From NCBI RefSeq assembly GCF_019634845.1, contig NZ_JAHCAQ010000005.1:62001-126000 (forward strand): 64,000 nucleotides of DNA, read 5' to 3'. The notes below the pieces were generated by a model. It was not told the DNA's origin and did not search any database. It saw only the letters and a list, made by a program, of their open reading frames with translations. Position numbers and translations under genes: made by a program. Positions 7,607-17,200 of this stretch are shown piece after piece. Each line of letters opens with the position of its first letter. Within the stretch, counting starts at the first letter, position 1. Source of the stretch: Dokdonella sp. (lineage in GTDB: Bacteria > Pseudomonadota > Gammaproteobacteria > Xanthomonadales > Rhodanobacteraceae).

Positions 7607-10177
7607 ATGGCAAAGAACCTCCTGATCGTCGAATCGCCCGCCAAGGCCAAGACGATCAACAAATACCTCGGCAAGGACTTCCAGGTGCTGGCCTCGTACG
7701 GCCATGTGCGCGACCTGGTGCCCAAGGAAGGCGCGGTCGATCCCGACCGCCGCTTTGCCATGAACTACGAGGTCATCGACCGCAACGAGAAGCATGTCGA
7801 CGCGATCGCCAAGGCGGCCAAGGCGGCCGACACCCTGTATCTGGCCACCGACCTTGATCGCGAAGGTGAGGCGATCTCCTGGCACATCGCCGAAATCCTC
7901 AAGGCGCGCAAGCTGCTCGAGGGCCGGGCGCTGCACCGCGTGGTGTTCTCCGAGATCACGCCGCGCGCGATCAAGGAAGCGGTGGCCCATCCGCGCCAGC
8001 TCTCGATGGACCTCGTCAACGCGCAGCAGGCGCGCCGCGCACTCGACTACCTGGTCGGCTTCAACCTGTCGCCGGTGTTGTGGCGCAAGGTGCAGCGCGG
8101 CCTGTCGGCGGGGCGCGTGCAGTCGCCGGCGCTGCGCATGATCGTCGAGCGCGAGGAGGAGATCGAGGCGTTCAAGGCCCGCGAATACTGGACGATCGAA
8201 GCCGACTGCGCGCATCCGGACCAGGGCTTCAAGGCGCGCCTGATGCGCCTGCGCGGCAAGAAGTTCGAGCAGTTCGACCTCACCAACGCCGCCGCCGCGC
8301 ATGCCGCGCGCGATGCGCTACTGAAATCCGCGCAGGGTCGCCTGGTGGTGGCCAACGTCGAATCGAAGGAACGCAAGCGCCGCCCGGCGCCGCCGTTCAC
8401 GACCTCGACGCTGCAACAGGAAGCCGCGCGCAAGCTCGGTTTTTCGACCAGCCGCACGATGAAGATCGCGCAAGGCCTGTACGAGGGCGTCGCGCTCGGC
8501 GACGAGGGCGTGGTCGGCCTCATCACCTACATGCGTACCGACGCGGTGTCGCTGTCGATGGATGCGATCGGCGAGCTGCGCCAGCTCATCGGCCAGGATT
8601 TCGGCGCGCGGGCGCTGCCGGCCGAGCCGCACTTCTACCGCAACAAGTCCAAGAACGCGCAGGAAGCGCACGAGGCGATCCGCCCGACCTCGGCACTGCA
8701 CCGGCCGCGCGACATCGCCCACTACCTCAACGACGAACAGCGCAAGCTCTACGAGCTGATCTGGAAGCGCGCGGTGGCAAGCCAGATGCAGCACGCCACG
8801 CTCAACACGGTCAGCGTCGACCTCGACGCCGGTGGCGAGTCGATGTTCCGCGCCAGCGGCACGACCGTCGTCGATCCGGGCTTCCTCGCCGTGTACGAGG
8901 AAGGCCGCGACGCGAAGAACGCCGAGGACGAGGACGAGGGCCGCAAGCTGCCGCAGATGAAGATCGGCGAGGCGGTGCCGCTGGCCGCGATCGAGGCCGA
9001 CCAGCATTTCACCGAGCCGCCGCCGCGCTACTCGGAAGCCTCGCTGGTCAAGGCGCTCGAGGAATACGGCATCGGCCGCCCCTCGACCTATGCCAGCATC
9101 ATCCAGGTGCTGCTCAACCGCGAGTACGTGATCCTCGACAGTCGCCGCTTCAAGCCGACCGACGTCGGCCGCGCGGTGGCCAAGTTCCTGTCGGCGCATT
9201 TCAGCCAGTACGTCGACTACGACTTCACCGCGCGGCTCGAGGACGAGCTCGACGCGGTCAGCCGCGGCGAGGAGGACTGGGTGCCGCTGCTCGACAAGTT
9301 CTGGAAGCCGTTCAAGGCCACGGTCGACGACAAGAGCGAAACGGTCGATCGCTCCGAGGCCACCGGCGCGCGCGAACTGGGCAGCGATCCCAACTCGGGC
9401 AAGCCCGTGCAGGTGCGTCTGGGCCGCTATGGGCCGTTCGCGCAGATCGGCAGCAAGGACGATGAGGACAAGCCGCGTTTCGCCTCGCTGCGGCCGGGCC
9501 AGAGCATGCACACGATCACGCTGGCCGAGGCGCTCGAACTGTTCAAGCTGCCGCGCAACCTCGGCAAGGCCGACGACGGCGAGGACATCACGGTCGGCGT
9601 CGGTCGCTTCGGTCCGTTCGTCAAGCACGGCACGCTGTACGCCTCGCTGCAGACCGGCGACGATCCCTACACGATCGAGCTGCCGCGCGCGCTGGAACTG
9701 ATTCGCGCCAAGGCCGAAGCCGCCGCCAACCGCATCATCCGTGACTTCGGCAACGGCATCCAGGTGCTCAACGGCCGCTATGGCCCCTACATCACCGACG
9801 GCGACAAGAACGCGCGCATCCCCAAGGACAAGGAACCTCGCGAACTGACCGAGGCCGAATGCGTCGAACTGCTCGCCGCTGCGCCGAACCGACCCAAACG
9901 TGGTGGCGGGCGTTTCGGCAAGGGCAAGGGCAAGGCCGCCAGCCGACCCGCCGCGAAAGCCGCCGGCAAATCGTCGGCAGCCAGCTCGGCCGCCGCCGGC
10001 GAGGCCGCGGTCGGCAAGACCGCCGCCAGCAAGGCAGCCACGCGCAAGGCGGCCCCGGCGAAGAAGGCCGCCGGCAAGACGGCGGCGAAGAAGGCTTCGG
10101 CGAAGAAGGCAGCCGTGAAGAAGGCCCCGGCGAAGAAGGCGGCGGCGAAGAAGGTCGCGGCCGATCCGCCATGGTGA
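7607..10177 (+). CDS. topA: DNA topoisomerase I
   Basis: An 856-residue type IA topoisomerase that relaxes negative supercoils. The TOPRIM domain opens the protein (LLIVESPAKAKTI; acidic triad in ATDLDREGEAI). The catalytic tyrosine is Y308 in ITYMRTD. After about residue 580 there are three copies of a topoisomerase C-terminal repeat, each marked by GRYGPF, GRFGPF or GRYGPY. The CxxC zinc ribbons found in E. coli TopA are missing. The last 90 residues are a Lys/Ala-rich tail built on AKKA-type repeats, probably disordered and DNA-binding. Start at ATG 7607, matching the family N-terminus. The small zinc-ribbon gene begins 7 bp after the stop. Confidence 0.97.
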   Translation: MAKNLLIVESPAKAKTINKYLGKDFQVLASYGHVRDLVPKEGAVDPDRRFAMNYEVIDRNEKHVDAIAKAAKAADTLYLATDLDREGEAISWHIAEILKARKLLEGRALHRVVFSEITPRAIKEAVAHPRQLSMDLVNAQQARRALDYLVGFNLSPVLWRKVQRGLSAGRVQSPALRMIVEREEEIEAFKAREYWTIEADCAHPDQGFKARLMRLRGKKFEQFDLTNAAAAHAARDALLKSAQGRLVVANVESKERKRRPAPPFTTSTLQQEAARKLGFSTSRTMKIAQGLYEGVALGDEGVVGLITYMRTDAVSLSMDAIGELRQLIGQDFGARALPAEPHFYRNKSKNAQEAHEAIRPTSALHRPRDIAHYLNDEQRKLYELIWKRAVASQMQHATLNTVSVDLDAGGESMFRASGTTVVDPGFLAVYEEGRDAKNAEDEDEGRKLPQMKIGEAVPLAAIEADQHFTEPPPRYSEASLVKALEEYGIGRPSTYASIIQVLLNREYVILDSRRFKPTDVGRAVAKFLSAHFSQYVDYDFTARLEDELDAVSRGEEDWVPLLDKFWKPFKATVDDKSETVDRSEATGARELGSDPNSGKPVQVRLGRYGPFAQIGSKDDEDKPRFASLRPGQSMHTITLAEALELFKLPRNLGKADDGEDITVGVGRFGPFVKHGTLYASLQTGDDPYTIELPRALELIRAKAEAAANRIIRDFGNGIQVLNGRYGPYITDGDKNARIPKDKEPRELTEAECVELLAAAPNRPKRGGGRFGKGKGKAASRPAAKAAGKSSAASSAAAGEAAVGKTAASKAATRKAAPAKKAAGKTAAKKASAKKAAVKKAPAKKAAAKKVAADPPW
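10042..10168 (+). repeat. Low-complexity coding repeat for the TopA Lys/Ala tail
   Basis: Degenerate tandem copies of a GCGAAGAAGGC-like unit encode the A-K-K-A tail of topoisomerase I. The repetition may be prone to length variation between strains. It is coding and is not a separate element. Confidence 0.7.
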
Positions 10178-10184
10178 GGCGGCA

Positions 10185-10517
10185 ATGACGCGTCCCGCAG
10201 CCGCCGACTGCGCGGCGGCGTGGCGCGCATACCGGCGCGGTGGCGCGTTGCCACTGCTGGCCGTGGTCGCTGGCGGCGCCTACGTGATCGCCGCCGGGCA
10301 ATGGCCGCTGCTGCAGCCGTCGATGCGCCCGGTGGCCGCGGCGGCGGCGATTGCATGCGTTGCGGCCAGGCTGCGCCACAACGCGCGGCGGCTGCGCTTT
10401 GCCTGCCCGCGCTGCGGCGAGCCGTTCCATGGCCGCCCCGCGCAGCGTTTGGCCTGGCACAGTCCGCCGGGACGCCATTGCGAACACTGCGGACTGGCCC
10501 TGTTCGAATGTGCCTGA
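10185..10517 (+). CDS. Small membrane protein with a C-terminal zinc ribbon
   Basis: A 110-residue protein I do not recognise. Two hydrophobic segments (about 22-38 and 47-61) are followed by a basic stretch and a four-cysteine ribbon: CPRC at about 74-77 and CEHC at about 97-100. The fold probably binds zinc on the cytoplasmic face. The gene starts 7 bp after topA, so co-translation is likely. In E. coli a zinc-ribbon gene (yrdD) sits between smg and tsaC. This protein holds a similar position but has membrane spans and no clear topoisomerase zinc-finger likeness, so I do not call it YrdD. Confidence 0.75.
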   Translation: MTRPAAADCAAAWRAYRRGGALPLLAVVAGGAYVIAAGQWPLLQPSMRPVAAAAAIACVAARLRHNARRLRFACPRCGEPFHGRPAQRLAWHSPPGRHCEHCGLALFECA

Positions 10518-10595
10518 GGCGGCCGCAGCGATGTCGTCGTTGGGACCGGGCGCGCCATTTTGCGTATTGCCGCGCATGAGCGCAGGATCGACCGC

Positions 10596-11162
10596 ATGAG
10601 CGAGGCTCCCGATGGCAGCATCGAGGCGGCGGCGGCCTTGCGCGCCGGCGGCGTCGTCGCCTATCCGACCGAGGCCGTCTACGGCCTGGGCTGCGATCCG
10701 CGCAACGAGGTCGCGTTCAACCGCCTGTTCGAGCTCAAGCAGCGCCCGCCGACGCAGGGCGTGCTGCTGATCGGCGCCGACTTCGACCAGGTCGCGCCGT
10801 ACATCGACCTGGCCCGCACGCCGGCCGCCGCGCTGGCGCGCGCGCAGGCGAGCTGGCCCGGACCGCATACGTGGATCTTTCCGCGCGCAGCGGAGGTACC
10901 GGCCTGGATCGCCGGCAGCCATGCCGGCATCGCGCTGCGCGTGACCGCGCATCCGCCGGCCGCTGCACTGTGCCGCGCCTTCGGCGGCGCCGTGGTATCG
11001 ACCAGCGCGAACCGCCATGGCGAGCCGCCGGCGCGCTCGGCGGCCGCGGTGCGCGCCGCGTTCGGCGACGCGCTCGCGGCGATCATCGATGGCCCGCTCG
11101 GGGGACTTGAGCGGCCGACCGCGATCCGCGACGCTATCAGCGGGGACGTGATCAGAGCCTAG
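10596..11162 (+). CDS. tsaC: L-threonylcarbamoyladenylate synthase TsaC/Sua5 family
   Basis: A 188-residue YrdC-domain protein, the normal length of TsaC. It makes threonylcarbamoyl-AMP from threonine, bicarbonate and ATP for the t6A37 modification of ANN-reading tRNAs. The N-terminus shows GGVVAYPTEAVYGLGCDP, followed by the ELKQRPPTQGVLLI nucleotide-binding segment; STSANRHGEPPA is near the C-terminus. There is no Sua5 C-terminal domain. ATG 10596 is preferred over an earlier GTG at 10560 because the family N-terminus begins about 20 residues before the YPTEAVYGLG motif. The AMP-forming ligase begins 15 bp downstream and may be co-transcribed. Confidence 0.94.
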   Translation: MSEAPDGSIEAAAALRAGGVVAYPTEAVYGLGCDPRNEVAFNRLFELKQRPPTQGVLLIGADFDQVAPYIDLARTPAAALARAQASWPGPHTWIFPRAAEVPAWIAGSHAGIALRVTAHPPAAALCRAFGGAVVSTSANRHGEPPARSAAAVRAAFGDALAAIIDGPLGGLERPTAIRDAISGDVIRA

Positions 11163-11177
11163 ACTGGGGATGGAGCG

Positions 11178-12536
11178 ATGTCGGCTGTAGTGCAAGCGCG
11201 TGCCTCGAGCGGCGCGCAGGTGCCGTTGCTCGCTGATGCCAGCGCGACGCGCTGCATCGCCTGGCGTGATGGCCGCGCGGTCGATGTGGCGGGTTTCCTC
11301 GCTGATGTCGGCGCGATCGCGGCGCAACTGCCGGCGGGCAGTCACCTCGTCAACCTGTGCGAAGACCGCTATGCGTTCCTCGTCACCTTCTGCGCCGCCG
11401 CCAGTCGTGGCCAGGTCAACCTGCTCGCGGGCTCGCGCGCGCCCGCTGCGATCCTCGAGCTGCTCGATGCGCATCCGGGCAGCGTGGCCGCCAGCGAGGC
11501 GCCGATCGCGGGCGTGCCGACCCATGTCATCGCGCCGCTCGGCGCGAACGCGCGCGGTTGCGCGCCGCCGCCGCTCGACGCCGCCCAGGTGGCGGCAATC
11601 GGATTCACCTCGGGCAGCACGGGAACACCCAAGGCCCACGCCAAGACCTGGGGCATGTTCGGCGCGAGCTGCGCGGCCAATCTGGGTGCGCTGCGCGCCT
11701 GCCTGCCGACCGGGGTCGAGGCCCACATCGTCGCCACGGTGCCGGCGCAGCACATGTATGGAATCGAGCTGTCGGTGCTGCCGCCGCTGTTCGGTGCGTT
11801 CGCCGTGCACTCGGGGCGACCGCTGCTGCCGGCCGACGTCGCCGCCGCCCTGGCCCAGGTTCCGGCGCCGCGCATCCTCGTCGCCACGCCCGTGCACCTG
11901 CGCGCCCTGCTGCGCTCGGCCGTCGCGTTGCCGCCGCTGGCCGCGATCGTGTCGGCCACCGCGCCGCTCGAACCGGCGCTGGCCGCTGCCGCCGAGGCCC
12001 ATTGCGGCGCCGTTCTGCTCGAAATGTTCGGCTCCACCGAAACCTGCGTGATCGCCCAGCGCCGCACGGCCCATGGCGAGGATTGGCGGCTGCACGAGGC
12101 CGTCAGCCTGCACCCGCAGCCCGACGGCACGCTGGTCGAGGCGCCCTGGTTCGCGGCGCCCGTCGTGCTGCCCGATCTCGTCGAATTGCTCCCGCAGCGG
12201 CGCTTCCGCCTGTGCGGGCGCCAGGCCGACTTCGTCGACATCGCCGGCAAGCGGGCCTCGCTGGCCGATCTCTCGCGGCGCGTGCTGGCGCTGCCGGGTG
12301 TCGTCGATGCCGCCGTGCTGCAGCTCGACGAGCCCGATGCCGCCGGCGTGCGCCGCGTCGCCGCGCTGGTGGTCGCACCCGGGCGCAGCGAGGCCGAGCT
12401 GCTGGCCGGACTGCGTGACTGCATCGACCCGGCCTTCCTGCCGCGCCCGCTGCGCAAGGTGCCGGCGCTGCCGCGCAACGACACCGGCAAGCTGCCGCGT
12501 GCGCGGCTCATCGCCATGCTCGGCGCCCGCGACTGA
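11178..12536 (+). CDS. AMP-forming acyl/aryl ligase (ANL superfamily)
   Basis: A 452-residue adenylate-forming enzyme, short for the family. The P-loop (FTSGSTGTPKAHAK) is at about 138-152, the A5-like motif is MFGSTETCVIAQ (about 281-292), and the C-terminal lysine is in NDTGKLPRARL. It should activate a carboxylic acid as an acyl-adenylate for transfer to CoA or a carrier protein. The substrate cannot be read from the sequence. The compact size resembles ligases of aryl polyene/xanthomonadin clusters, but no polyketide-type partner gene is present here, so this is a weak suggestion. It lies 15 bp behind tsaC and converges with polA. Confidence 0.85.
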   Translation: MSAVVQARASSGAQVPLLADASATRCIAWRDGRAVDVAGFLADVGAIAAQLPAGSHLVNLCEDRYAFLVTFCAAASRGQVNLLAGSRAPAAILELLDAHPGSVAASEAPIAGVPTHVIAPLGANARGCAPPPLDAAQVAAIGFTSGSTGTPKAHAKTWGMFGASCAANLGALRACLPTGVEAHIVATVPAQHMYGIELSVLPPLFGAFAVHSGRPLLPADVAAALAQVPAPRILVATPVHLRALLRSAVALPPLAAIVSATAPLEPALAAAAEAHCGAVLLEMFGSTETCVIAQRRTAHGEDWRLHEAVSLHPQPDGTLVEAPWFAAPVVLPDLVELLPQRRFRLCGRQADFVDIAGKRASLADLSRRVLALPGVVDAAVLQLDEPDAAGVRRVAALVVAPGRSEAELLAGLRDCIDPAFLPRPLRKVPALPRNDTGKLPRARLIAMLGARD

Positions 12537-12590
12537 GCGAGGGGCGGCCGGCCACCCGCCCGACGCGCGGCGGCGCAATGTGCGGGGGCC

Positions 12591-12632
12591 AGAAATAGAT
12601 TGCCCCGAGGGCCAGGGGAAGCCCTCGGGGCA
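12591..12632 (-). terminator. Intrinsic terminator of polA (minus strand)
   Basis: A perfect 12-bp stem (12601-12612 with 12621-12632) has an 8-base loop. Read on the minus strand it is followed by ATCTATTTCT, a moderately U-rich tail, about 190 bp after the polA stop. On the plus strand it could also stop transcription from the ligase gene, though no T-tract follows on that side. Confidence 0.65.
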
Positions 12633-12822
12633 GGAAGACCGATCTGGGGAGGGATCGGGCTTCAGGGTTGTGCTCAAGGGGAGGTGAGCCAACCAGGGAC
12701 GCCGTTGCGTGCGTCCGGGAACATAGATCGGGTCGGGCGGCGAAAGTTTCCAGCGCCGCCGCGGTCGCATTTACGCCCGATTCATCTGCGCGGCCACGGC
12801 CACCGCCGCCATGCCGCGCCGC

Positions 12823-15543
12823 TCAATGCGCCTGGTCCCAGTTCATGCCGGTGCCGATGTCGACGATCAGCGGCACGTCGAGCCGGGCCGCCGCGGCCAT
12901 GCGTTCGCGCACGCCGGCCACGACCGCATCGACCGCGTCTTCGCGCACCTCGAACACGAGCTCGTCGTGCACCTGCATGAGCATGCGTGCGCGCGACGCC
13001 TGATCGGCAAGCCAGGCGTCGACCGTGATCATCGCGCGCTTGATGATGTCGGCCGCGGTGCCCTGCATCGGCGCATTGATGGCCGCACGCTCGGCGCCGG
13101 CGCGCTGGGCCTGGTTGCGCGAGTTGATGTAGTCCAGGTACAGGCGGCGCCCGAACAGCGTCTCCACGTAACCGTCACGGTGGGCCTGCTCGCGGATGCG
13201 CTCCATGAACTCGTGCACGCCCGGATAGCGGGTGAAATAGCGCGCCATGTAGTCCTGCGCCTCGCCGCGCGAGACGCCGAGCTGGCGGGCGAGACCGAAT
13301 GCGCCCATGCCGTAGATGAGGCCGAAGTTGATGACCTTGGCGGCGCGGCGCTGGTCGGCATCGACCTCGCCCTGCGGCACGCCAAACACTTCGGCGGCGG
13401 TCGCACGGTGCACGTCCTGTCCGCCATGGAACGCCGCGAGCAGGCCGGGATCGCCCGACAGGTGCGCCATGATGCGCAGCTCGATCTGCGAATAGTCGGC
13501 CGCGACGACTCGCCATCCCGGCGGGGCGATGAAGGCCTGGCGGATGCGCCGGCCTTCCTCGGTGCGGGCCGGGATGTTCTGCAGGTTCGGCTCCGACGAG
13601 GACAGTCGCCCGGTGGCGGCTATGGCCTGGCCATAGCTCGTGTGCACGCGGCCCGTGCGCGGGTTGACCATCTCGGCGAGCTTGTCGGTGTAGGTGCTGC
13701 GCAGCTTGGCCAGGCTGCGGTACTCGAGCACGACACGCGGCAGCTCGTGCCGGTCGGCGATCGCCTCGAGCGCGTCCTCGTTGGTCGAGGCTTGCCCACC
13801 CGGCGTCTTGACCACCACCGGCAGGCCGAGCTCGTCGAACAGGACGTTGCCGAGCTGCTTGGTCGAGTCGATGCTGAAGGGATGCCCGGCCAGCGCCCAG
13901 GCACGCTCGGTGAGCGCCTGCATGCGCTGGCCGAGTTCGCTGCCTTGGCGCCTGAGCGCGGCGGTGTCGATCAGCACGCCCGCCTGCTCCATGCGCGCCA
14001 GCACACCGATCAGCGGCACCTCGATCGTCTCGTAGACGCTGCGCAGGCCCGGCAGCGATTCGAACTGCGGCCACTGCGCCTGGTGCAGGCGCAGCGTGAT
14101 GTCGGCGTCCTCGGCCGCGTAGCGGCAGGCGCTGTCGAGATCGACCTGCGCGAACGGAATCTGCCGTGCGCCCTTGCCGGCGACATCCTCGTAGCGGATC
14201 GTGTCGTAGCCGAGCAGACGCTTGGCCTGGGTGTCCATGTCATGGCGCCAGGTCGAATGCAGCACGTAGGACTCGAGCAGCGTGTCGTGCACCACGCCGC
14301 GCACCGTGATGCCGGCGCCGGCCAGCACGTTGAGGTCGTACTTGGCATGCTGGCCGAGCTTGGGCCGCTGCGCGTCCTCGAGGATCGGCGCCAGCGCAGC
14401 CAGCACCTCCTCGCGCGGCAACTGCGCCGGCACGCCGGCGTAGTCGTGGCCGAGCGGGATGTAGCAGGCCGCCTGCGGTTCGACCGCGAACGACAGGCCG
14501 ACGAGCTGCGCCTGCATCGGGTCGAGCGAGGTCGTCTCGGTGTCGAAGGCGATGAGTTCGGCGCCGCGCAGCCGTTCCACCCAGGCCGCGAGCTGCGCCG
14601 CGTCGGTCACGAGCTCGTAGCTGCCCTGCGCGCCCGCCGCCGCGGGCGGCGCAGCCACGACCGGCGCGGCAGCGGCGCCGGTGTCGGCGGCGATACCCGC
14701 CGCGTCCAGTTCGCGCAGCGCGGCGTGGAATTCGTAGCGCTGGTAGAGCGTGCGCAGCGCCGCCACGTCCGGTTCGCGCAACGCCAGGTCGCGTGGGCCC
14801 TGCGCGAGCTCGACGTCGGTCCTGATCGTGGCCAGCTCGCGCGACAGTGGCAGTTGCGGCAAGGCACGGCGCAGGTTGTCGCCGATCTTGCCGGCGATCG
14901 CGTCCGCGTGGGCGATCACGCCATCGAGGCTGCCATAGGCGGCCAGCCATTTGGCCGCGGTCTTGGGGCCGCACTTGTCCACGCCCGGAATGTTGTCGAC
15001 GCTGTCGCCCATCAGCGCGAGGTAGTCGATGATCTGGTCGGGCCGCACGCCGAAGCGCTCGACGACGCCTGCGCTGTCGAGCCTGGTGTTGGTCATCGTG
15101 TTGACGAGCGTGATGCCGGGTGCGACGAGCTGGGCGAAATCCTTGTCGCTGGTCGAGATCGTGACCTCGATGCCCTGCGCCTGCGCCTGCCGCGCCAGCG
15201 TGCCGATGACGTCGTCGGCCTCCACGCCGGTCACGCGCAGGATTGGCAGGCCGAGCGCCGCGACGATCGCGAGCATCGGCTCGATCTGCGCCAGCAGATC
15301 GTCGGGTGTGGCCTGACGCGTGGCCTTGTAGGCCGGATACAGCGCGTCGCGGAAGGTGGGTCCGGGCGCATCCTGCACGAAGGCAACGTAATCGGGGCGG
15401 TCCTTGAGCACGGCGCGCAGCATGTTGACCACGCCGAACAGCGCGCCGGTCGGCTCGCCGGCCGCATTGCTCAGCGGCGGCAGGGCATGGAACGCGCGGT
15501 ACAGGTACGACGAACCGTCGATGAGGACGAGGCGCTGGGACAT
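12823..15543 (-). CDS. polA: DNA polymerase I
   Basis: A 906-residue family A polymerase with all three activities. The 5'-3' exonuclease (about 1-290) starts LVLIDGSSYLYRAFHAL and carries GDSVDNIPGV. The 3'-5' proofreading domain (about 325-500) keeps DTETTSLD, the HAKYDLN segment and YAAEDAD, so it looks active. The polymerase domain follows with DYSQIELRIMAHLSGD, the KVINFGLIYGMG finger helix and QVHDELVFEV. It fills gaps after excision repair and removes RNA primers. ATG 15543 was chosen because it starts directly at the exonuclease motif; an in-frame start 17 codons upstream adds unrelated residues. The neighbouring DUF2782 gene is a frequent companion of polA in Xanthomonadales, here separated by two inserted genes. 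Confidence 0.97.
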   Translation of the reverse strand: MSQRLVLIDGSSYLYRAFHALPPLSNAAGEPTGALFGVVNMLRAVLKDRPDYVAFVQDAPGPTFRDALYPAYKATRQATPDDLLAQIEPMLAIVAALGLPILRVTGVEADDVIGTLARQAQAQGIEVTISTSDKDFAQLVAPGITLVNTMTNTRLDSAGVVERFGVRPDQIIDYLALMGDSVDNIPGVDKCGPKTAAKWLAAYGSLDGVIAHADAIAGKIGDNLRRALPQLPLSRELATIRTDVELAQGPRDLALREPDVAALRTLYQRYEFHAALRELDAAGIAADTGAAAAPVVAAPPAAAGAQGSYELVTDAAQLAAWVERLRGAELIAFDTETTSLDPMQAQLVGLSFAVEPQAACYIPLGHDYAGVPAQLPREEVLAALAPILEDAQRPKLGQHAKYDLNVLAGAGITVRGVVHDTLLESYVLHSTWRHDMDTQAKRLLGYDTIRYEDVAGKGARQIPFAQVDLDSACRYAAEDADITLRLHQAQWPQFESLPGLRSVYETIEVPLIGVLARMEQAGVLIDTAALRRQGSELGQRMQALTERAWALAGHPFSIDSTKQLGNVLFDELGLPVVVKTPGGQASTNEDALEAIADRHELPRVVLEYRSLAKLRSTYTDKLAEMVNPRTGRVHTSYGQAIAATGRLSSSEPNLQNIPARTEEGRRIRQAFIAPPGWRVVAADYSQIELRIMAHLSGDPGLLAAFHGGQDVHRATAAEVFGVPQGEVDADQRRAAKVINFGLIYGMGAFGLARQLGVSRGEAQDYMARYFTRYPGVHEFMERIREQAHRDGYVETLFGRRLYLDYINSRNQAQRAGAERAAINAPMQGTAADIIKRAMITVDAWLADQASRARMLMQVHDELVFEVREDAVDAVVAGVRERMAAAARLDVPLIVDIGTGMNWDQAH

Positions 15544-15680
15544 GGCGGGGCGAGGCGGCGACGGACCCTGAGCTTCGCGCGCACCCGCGGCCATTGCAAT
15601 GGCGAATCCGCCGCAGCACCGGTGTGCGGTGGTGGCGCGACCTCAACGGCGCGCCATCACCGATACCCCGCGATCGCCGC

Positions 15681-16454
15681 TCAGCAGCCCTGCGGCAGCG
15701 GGTTGAGCGTGCACAGGTCCAGGCGCATGTCGTTGTTTTCCATCTGGTCGCGGAAGATCACGTCGCCGTTGGCGAACGCCGCCACCTGCGGATAACCGAC
15801 CACGCCGACATCGGGGTTCACACGCCAGGCGATCGCGTTGTTGCCGGTCTGCACCTGGGTGGCGCGCACTGGAATGAGCAGCTCGAGCCAGAAGCCGCGA
15901 TGCATGCCCCACGCGCCGCCGCCGATGCCGCCGCGCACGGCGCGCACGGCCAGCCCCTGGACGCCCTGCGGGTAACTCTGCGGGCAACCGTAGTCGGGGT
16001 CGACGTCGAGGTTGTACAGCACCAGTGGCGTGCCGCGCGCGGCGTAGCAGAAGGCGGGATTGTCGGCTGAGTTGGCGGTCACCATGCCGGGCGGCAGGAT
16101 CAGTTCGATGCCGACCGCGCTGCCCGAACAGGGATTGCCCGGATGGCCGAGCACGAGATGCACGTAGAACACCTCGCCGACTGCGGGGCTGAAGTCGGGC
16201 GGCGGATGGGAAAAGCCCGCGTAGCCCATGACGCGCGTCTCGACGATCGGCGGCCCGAAGATGTCGCAGTACACATCGGTGCCGATGTTGATGAAGGCGC
16301 CGTTGTACCAGGGCTGCAACTGTTCGCTGATCGGCAATGCCAGCGGCGCAACGGCATCCGCGGTTGCGACCGCGGGCGCCGCCGCGCACGGCGCGGTGAC
16401 CGGACATGCAACAACGAGCAGCAGGCCCAGCAGGTGTTGCAGGAACTTGTGCAT
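15681..16454 (-). CDS. Secreted protein of unknown function, tandem paralog 1
   Basis: A 257-residue protein I do not recognise. A signal peptide (about 1-26) precedes the mature part, which begins PWYNGAFINIGTD. Cysteines are spaced like a disulfide-bonded secreted protein (DVYCDI, GNPCSGS, AFCYAA, YGCPQ, DLCTL and a terminal Cys). The centre, just before LELLIP, is Gly/Trp-rich (GGIGGGAWGM). Near the C-terminus is DVIFRDQME. It is strikingly similar over its whole mature length to the next gene upstream on the same strand, with near-identical blocks and similar DNA. The start at 16454 follows a GGAG site and opens the signal peptide. It is probably co-transcribed with, or duplicated from, its neighbour. 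Confidence 0.8.
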   Translation of the reverse strand: MHKFLQHLLGLLLVVACPVTAPCAAAPAVATADAVAPLALPISEQLQPWYNGAFINIGTDVYCDIFGPPIVETRVMGYAGFSHPPPDFSPAVGEVFYVHLVLGHPGNPCSGSAVGIELILPPGMVTANSADNPAFCYAARGTPLVLYNLDVDPDYGCPQSYPQGVQGLAVRAVRGGIGGGAWGMHRGFWLELLIPVRATQVQTGNNAIAWRVNPDVGVVGYPQVAAFANGDVIFRDQMENNDMRLDLCTLNPLPQGC

Positions 16455-17200
16455 GACGCGCTCCACGATTGGGACGCGCCACTCAACGCAAGATGGCGGG
16501 CAAAACATCAAATGCCGACCGACGCGCGTGGCTGGCCGGCCACCCGCGGCGCCGGCTCAGCAACCGTTCGGGGTCGGCGTGACCGTGCAGACATCGAGCA
16601 TGAGCACGTGGCCCTCCATCGAATCGCGGAAGATCACGTCGTTGTTGACCAGCAGCGGCACCTGCGGATAGCCGACCACGCCGATGTCGGGATTGACGCG
16701 CCAGCGGATCAGGTTGTTGCCCGCCTGCGGCACCGTCGAACGCAACGGGATCAGCAGCTCGAGCCAGAAACCACGATGCATGCCCCAGGCACCGCCGCCG
16801 ATGCCGCCGCGCAGCGCGCGCACGGCCAGCCCCTCCAGCCCTTGCGGAAAGGTTTGCGGGCAACCGTAGTTGGGGTCGTTGTCGAGATTGATGAGCGTGT
16901 TGCTGGTGCCGAGCACGGCAAAGCAGAACGCGGGGTTGGCGTTCGAGGTGGCCGGCTGCACGCCGGCTGGCAGCAACAGTTCGATGCCGACCGCGCTGCC
17001 GGCGCAGGGGTTGCCCGGATGGGCCAGCACGAGGTGGGTGTAGAACACCTCGCCGACTGCCGGCGTGTAGTTGGGCGGCAGCAGGCTGTAACCCGTGTAG
17101 CCGCTCACGCGCGTCTCGACGATCGGCGGATCGCTGAGGCAGGCGATGTCGGTGCCGATGCCGATGAAGACACCGTTGTACCAGGGCAGCACGAGCTCGG
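15681..17200 (-). repeat. Tandem gene duplication of the secreted paralogs
   Basis: The mature coding regions of the two genes (about 15681-16320 and 16557-17200) are direct repeats at DNA and protein level. Blocks such as GGIGGGAWGM, PAVGEVFY and VVGYPQV occur in the same order. Signal peptides and the 102-bp spacer have diverged, so the copy is not recent. Confidence 0.75.

Noticed and set aside
10042..10168. Short tandem repeats that could suggest a CRISPR or satellite
   Set aside because: Units are degenerate, lack spacers and encode the in-frame Lys/Ala tail of TopA.
12811..15795. A 994-codon open frame on the plus strand across polA
   Set aside because: It is antisense to a fully recognisable polA and its translation is Arg/Ala/Gly/His-rich with no domain; long antisense frames are expected at this GC content.
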